In this document: in pieces, positions 6,060-6,390 of the stretch | How positions within the stretch are numbered: position 1 is the first letter of the stretch | Layout: each line of letters opens with the position of its first letter | The notes under the pieces: generated by a model | What the model was told of the DNA's origin: nothing | Seen by the model: only the letters and a program-made list of their open reading frames with translations | Databases searched by the model: none | Translations under genes and position numbers: made by a program | From: Myxococcales bacterium | GTDB taxonomy: Bacteria; Myxococcota; Polyangia; Fen-1088 | Direction of reading: 5' to 3' | DNA: 6,390 bases | Assembly (NCBI GenBank): GCA_003153875.1 | Contig: PMBY01000115.1 | Coordinates: 1-6,390, forward strand

Positions 6060-6350
6060 ATGAAGAAGAACGCACGAAAGAAGCACAGTCCAGAGTTCAA
6101 GGCCAAGGTCGCGTTGTCCGCCATCCGCGAGCAGGAAACGGTGGCCGAGATCGCCCGTCGGTTTCAGTTGAACGCCAACATGGTCCAGAAATGGAAGCGG
6201 GAGGCCCTGGATAACATGGCGGTCGTGTTCTCGCCGGCAGGCACAGGCGGCGAATGCCACGAGAGCCGCGAGAAGGAACTTCTACAGAAGATCGGAGAAC
6301 TGACGGTCGAGCGCGATTTTTTAGCCAACGGGCTCGGCAGACTCCGCTAG
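6060..6350 (+). CDS. IS3-family transposase OrfA
   Basis: The 96-residue protein starts at ATG 6060 behind AGGAAGG (6045-6051) at an 8-nt spacing; an in-frame upstream ATT/ATG extension has no such site. Residues 7-50 (K-K-H-S-P-E-F-K-A-K-V-A-L...T27-VAEIARRFQLNANMVQKWK) form the HTH_Tnp_1 helix-turn-helix that binds the terminal repeats. Residues 69-92 (R70-EKELLQKIGELTVERDFL) form the leucine-zipper helix used for multimerisation. The length is typical for OrfA. Alone it regulates and binds DNA; the active transposase is the OrfAB fusion made by -1 frameshifting at 6317-6323. The zero-frame product ends at TAG 6348-6350. Confidence 0.92.
   Translation: MKKNARKKHSPEFKAKVALSAIREQETVAEIARRFQLNANMVQKWKREALDNMAVVFSPAGTGGECHESREKELLQKIGELTVERDFLANGLGRLR
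6317..6323 (+). promoter_or_regulatory. programmed -1 ribosomal frameshift site (T_TTT_TTA)
   Basis: The heptamer TTTTTTA is placed in the OrfA frame as GA(T) TTT TTA, the X_XXY_YYZ phase needed for simultaneous P- and A-site slippage by one base. Slippage moves ribosomes into the frame beginning AGC at 6323, which is open to the window edge and joins OrfB. The palindrome CCGCTAGCGG at 6344-6353 and flanking CTCG/CGAG arms (6333-6336 and 6354-6357) could form a stimulatory stem downstream. Confidence 0.8.
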
Positions 6351-6390
6351 CGGCGAGGCGAAGCATGGTGGAACCAAGGCCAGAAATCTC
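6323..6390 (+). CDS. IS3-family transposase OrfB (DDE), 5' fragment
   Basis: In the -1 frame relative to OrfA, codons from 6323 to the window edge are open and read SQRARQTPLAARRSMVEPRP, then EIS. The MVEPRPEIS stretch, starting at ATG 6365, matches the usual OrfB opening of this IS3 group, where a M-V/I-E-P-x-H-P-E-L-S stretch precedes the catalytic integrase-like core. The catalytic DDE residues are outside the window, so activity cannot be judged. OrfB is expected mainly as the OrfAB fusion rather than from its own start, since no good ribosome site precedes ATG 6365. Confidence 0.8.

Larger units (their letters stand above)
5991..6390 (+). mobile_element. IS3-family insertion sequence, left part only
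   Basis: The element begins where the lipoprotein frame loses its protein-like character. The left end starts with TGAAGTGGACCCCGAAATTC, which has the TG start and ACCCC...AAATTCGGACC character of IS3-family termini. A 69-bp leader leads to OrfA, then a slippery heptamer and the beginning of OrfB in the -1 frame, the standard IS3 arrangement. The right end, the DDE catalytic domain and the second target-site copy lie beyond the window. The first base could be off by a few nucleotides, because a TG at 5986 (TGTCGTGAAG) is an alternative. Confidence 0.85.

Overview
The window looks like an accessory segment of a GC-rich bacterial genome. The best taxonomic hint is a stand-alone AgmX/PglI C-terminal (TonB-C-like) domain protein, a type abundant in Myxococcota and related delta-type lineages. 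The IS-broken lipoprotein beside it reminds me of HEAT-containing proteins of Planctomycetota such as Gemmataceae. That is recall only, so the phylum stays open. No rRNA, tRNA, CRISPR array or complete replication module is visible.

Layout from left to right. (1) The window opens inside a plus-strand gene that ends at 544. It carries a P-D...E-x-K signature of the PD-(D/E)xK nuclease fold and may be followed by a small gene at 568-828. (2) From about 830 to 1211 there is no convincing gene, possibly decayed sequence. (3) A minus-strand pair follows: a ParB-like protein (1628-2902) and a small all-helical protein (1261-1521). Both have good Shine-Dalgarno sequences, and a plausible intrinsic terminator (1212-1246) lies just past the second. 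No ParA is present. (4) A 310-bp divergent intergenic region (2903-3213) holds inverted and direct repeats close to the parB start. (5) A plus-strand cluster of exported proteins comes next: an AgmX/PglI-domain protein (3214-3762), a 501-residue cysteine-containing secreted protein of unknown function that overlaps it by ATGA (3759-5264), and a lipoprotein (from 5291). (6) The lipoprotein is cut at about 5991 by an IS3-family element that runs off the right edge. The element shows its left end, OrfA, a T_TTT_TTA slippery heptamer and the start of OrfB in the -1 frame.

The three exported proteins probably act together at the cell envelope, since two are translationally coupled and the third starts 26 bp later; this is inference from layout. 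The IS insertion should have removed the lipoprotein C-terminus. The ParB pair may be an orphan partition or ParB-like regulatory module of a mobile or plasmid-derived segment. The novel-looking parts are the secreted three-gene set and the ParB-like protein with its altered GERR box and unknown 86-aa partner.
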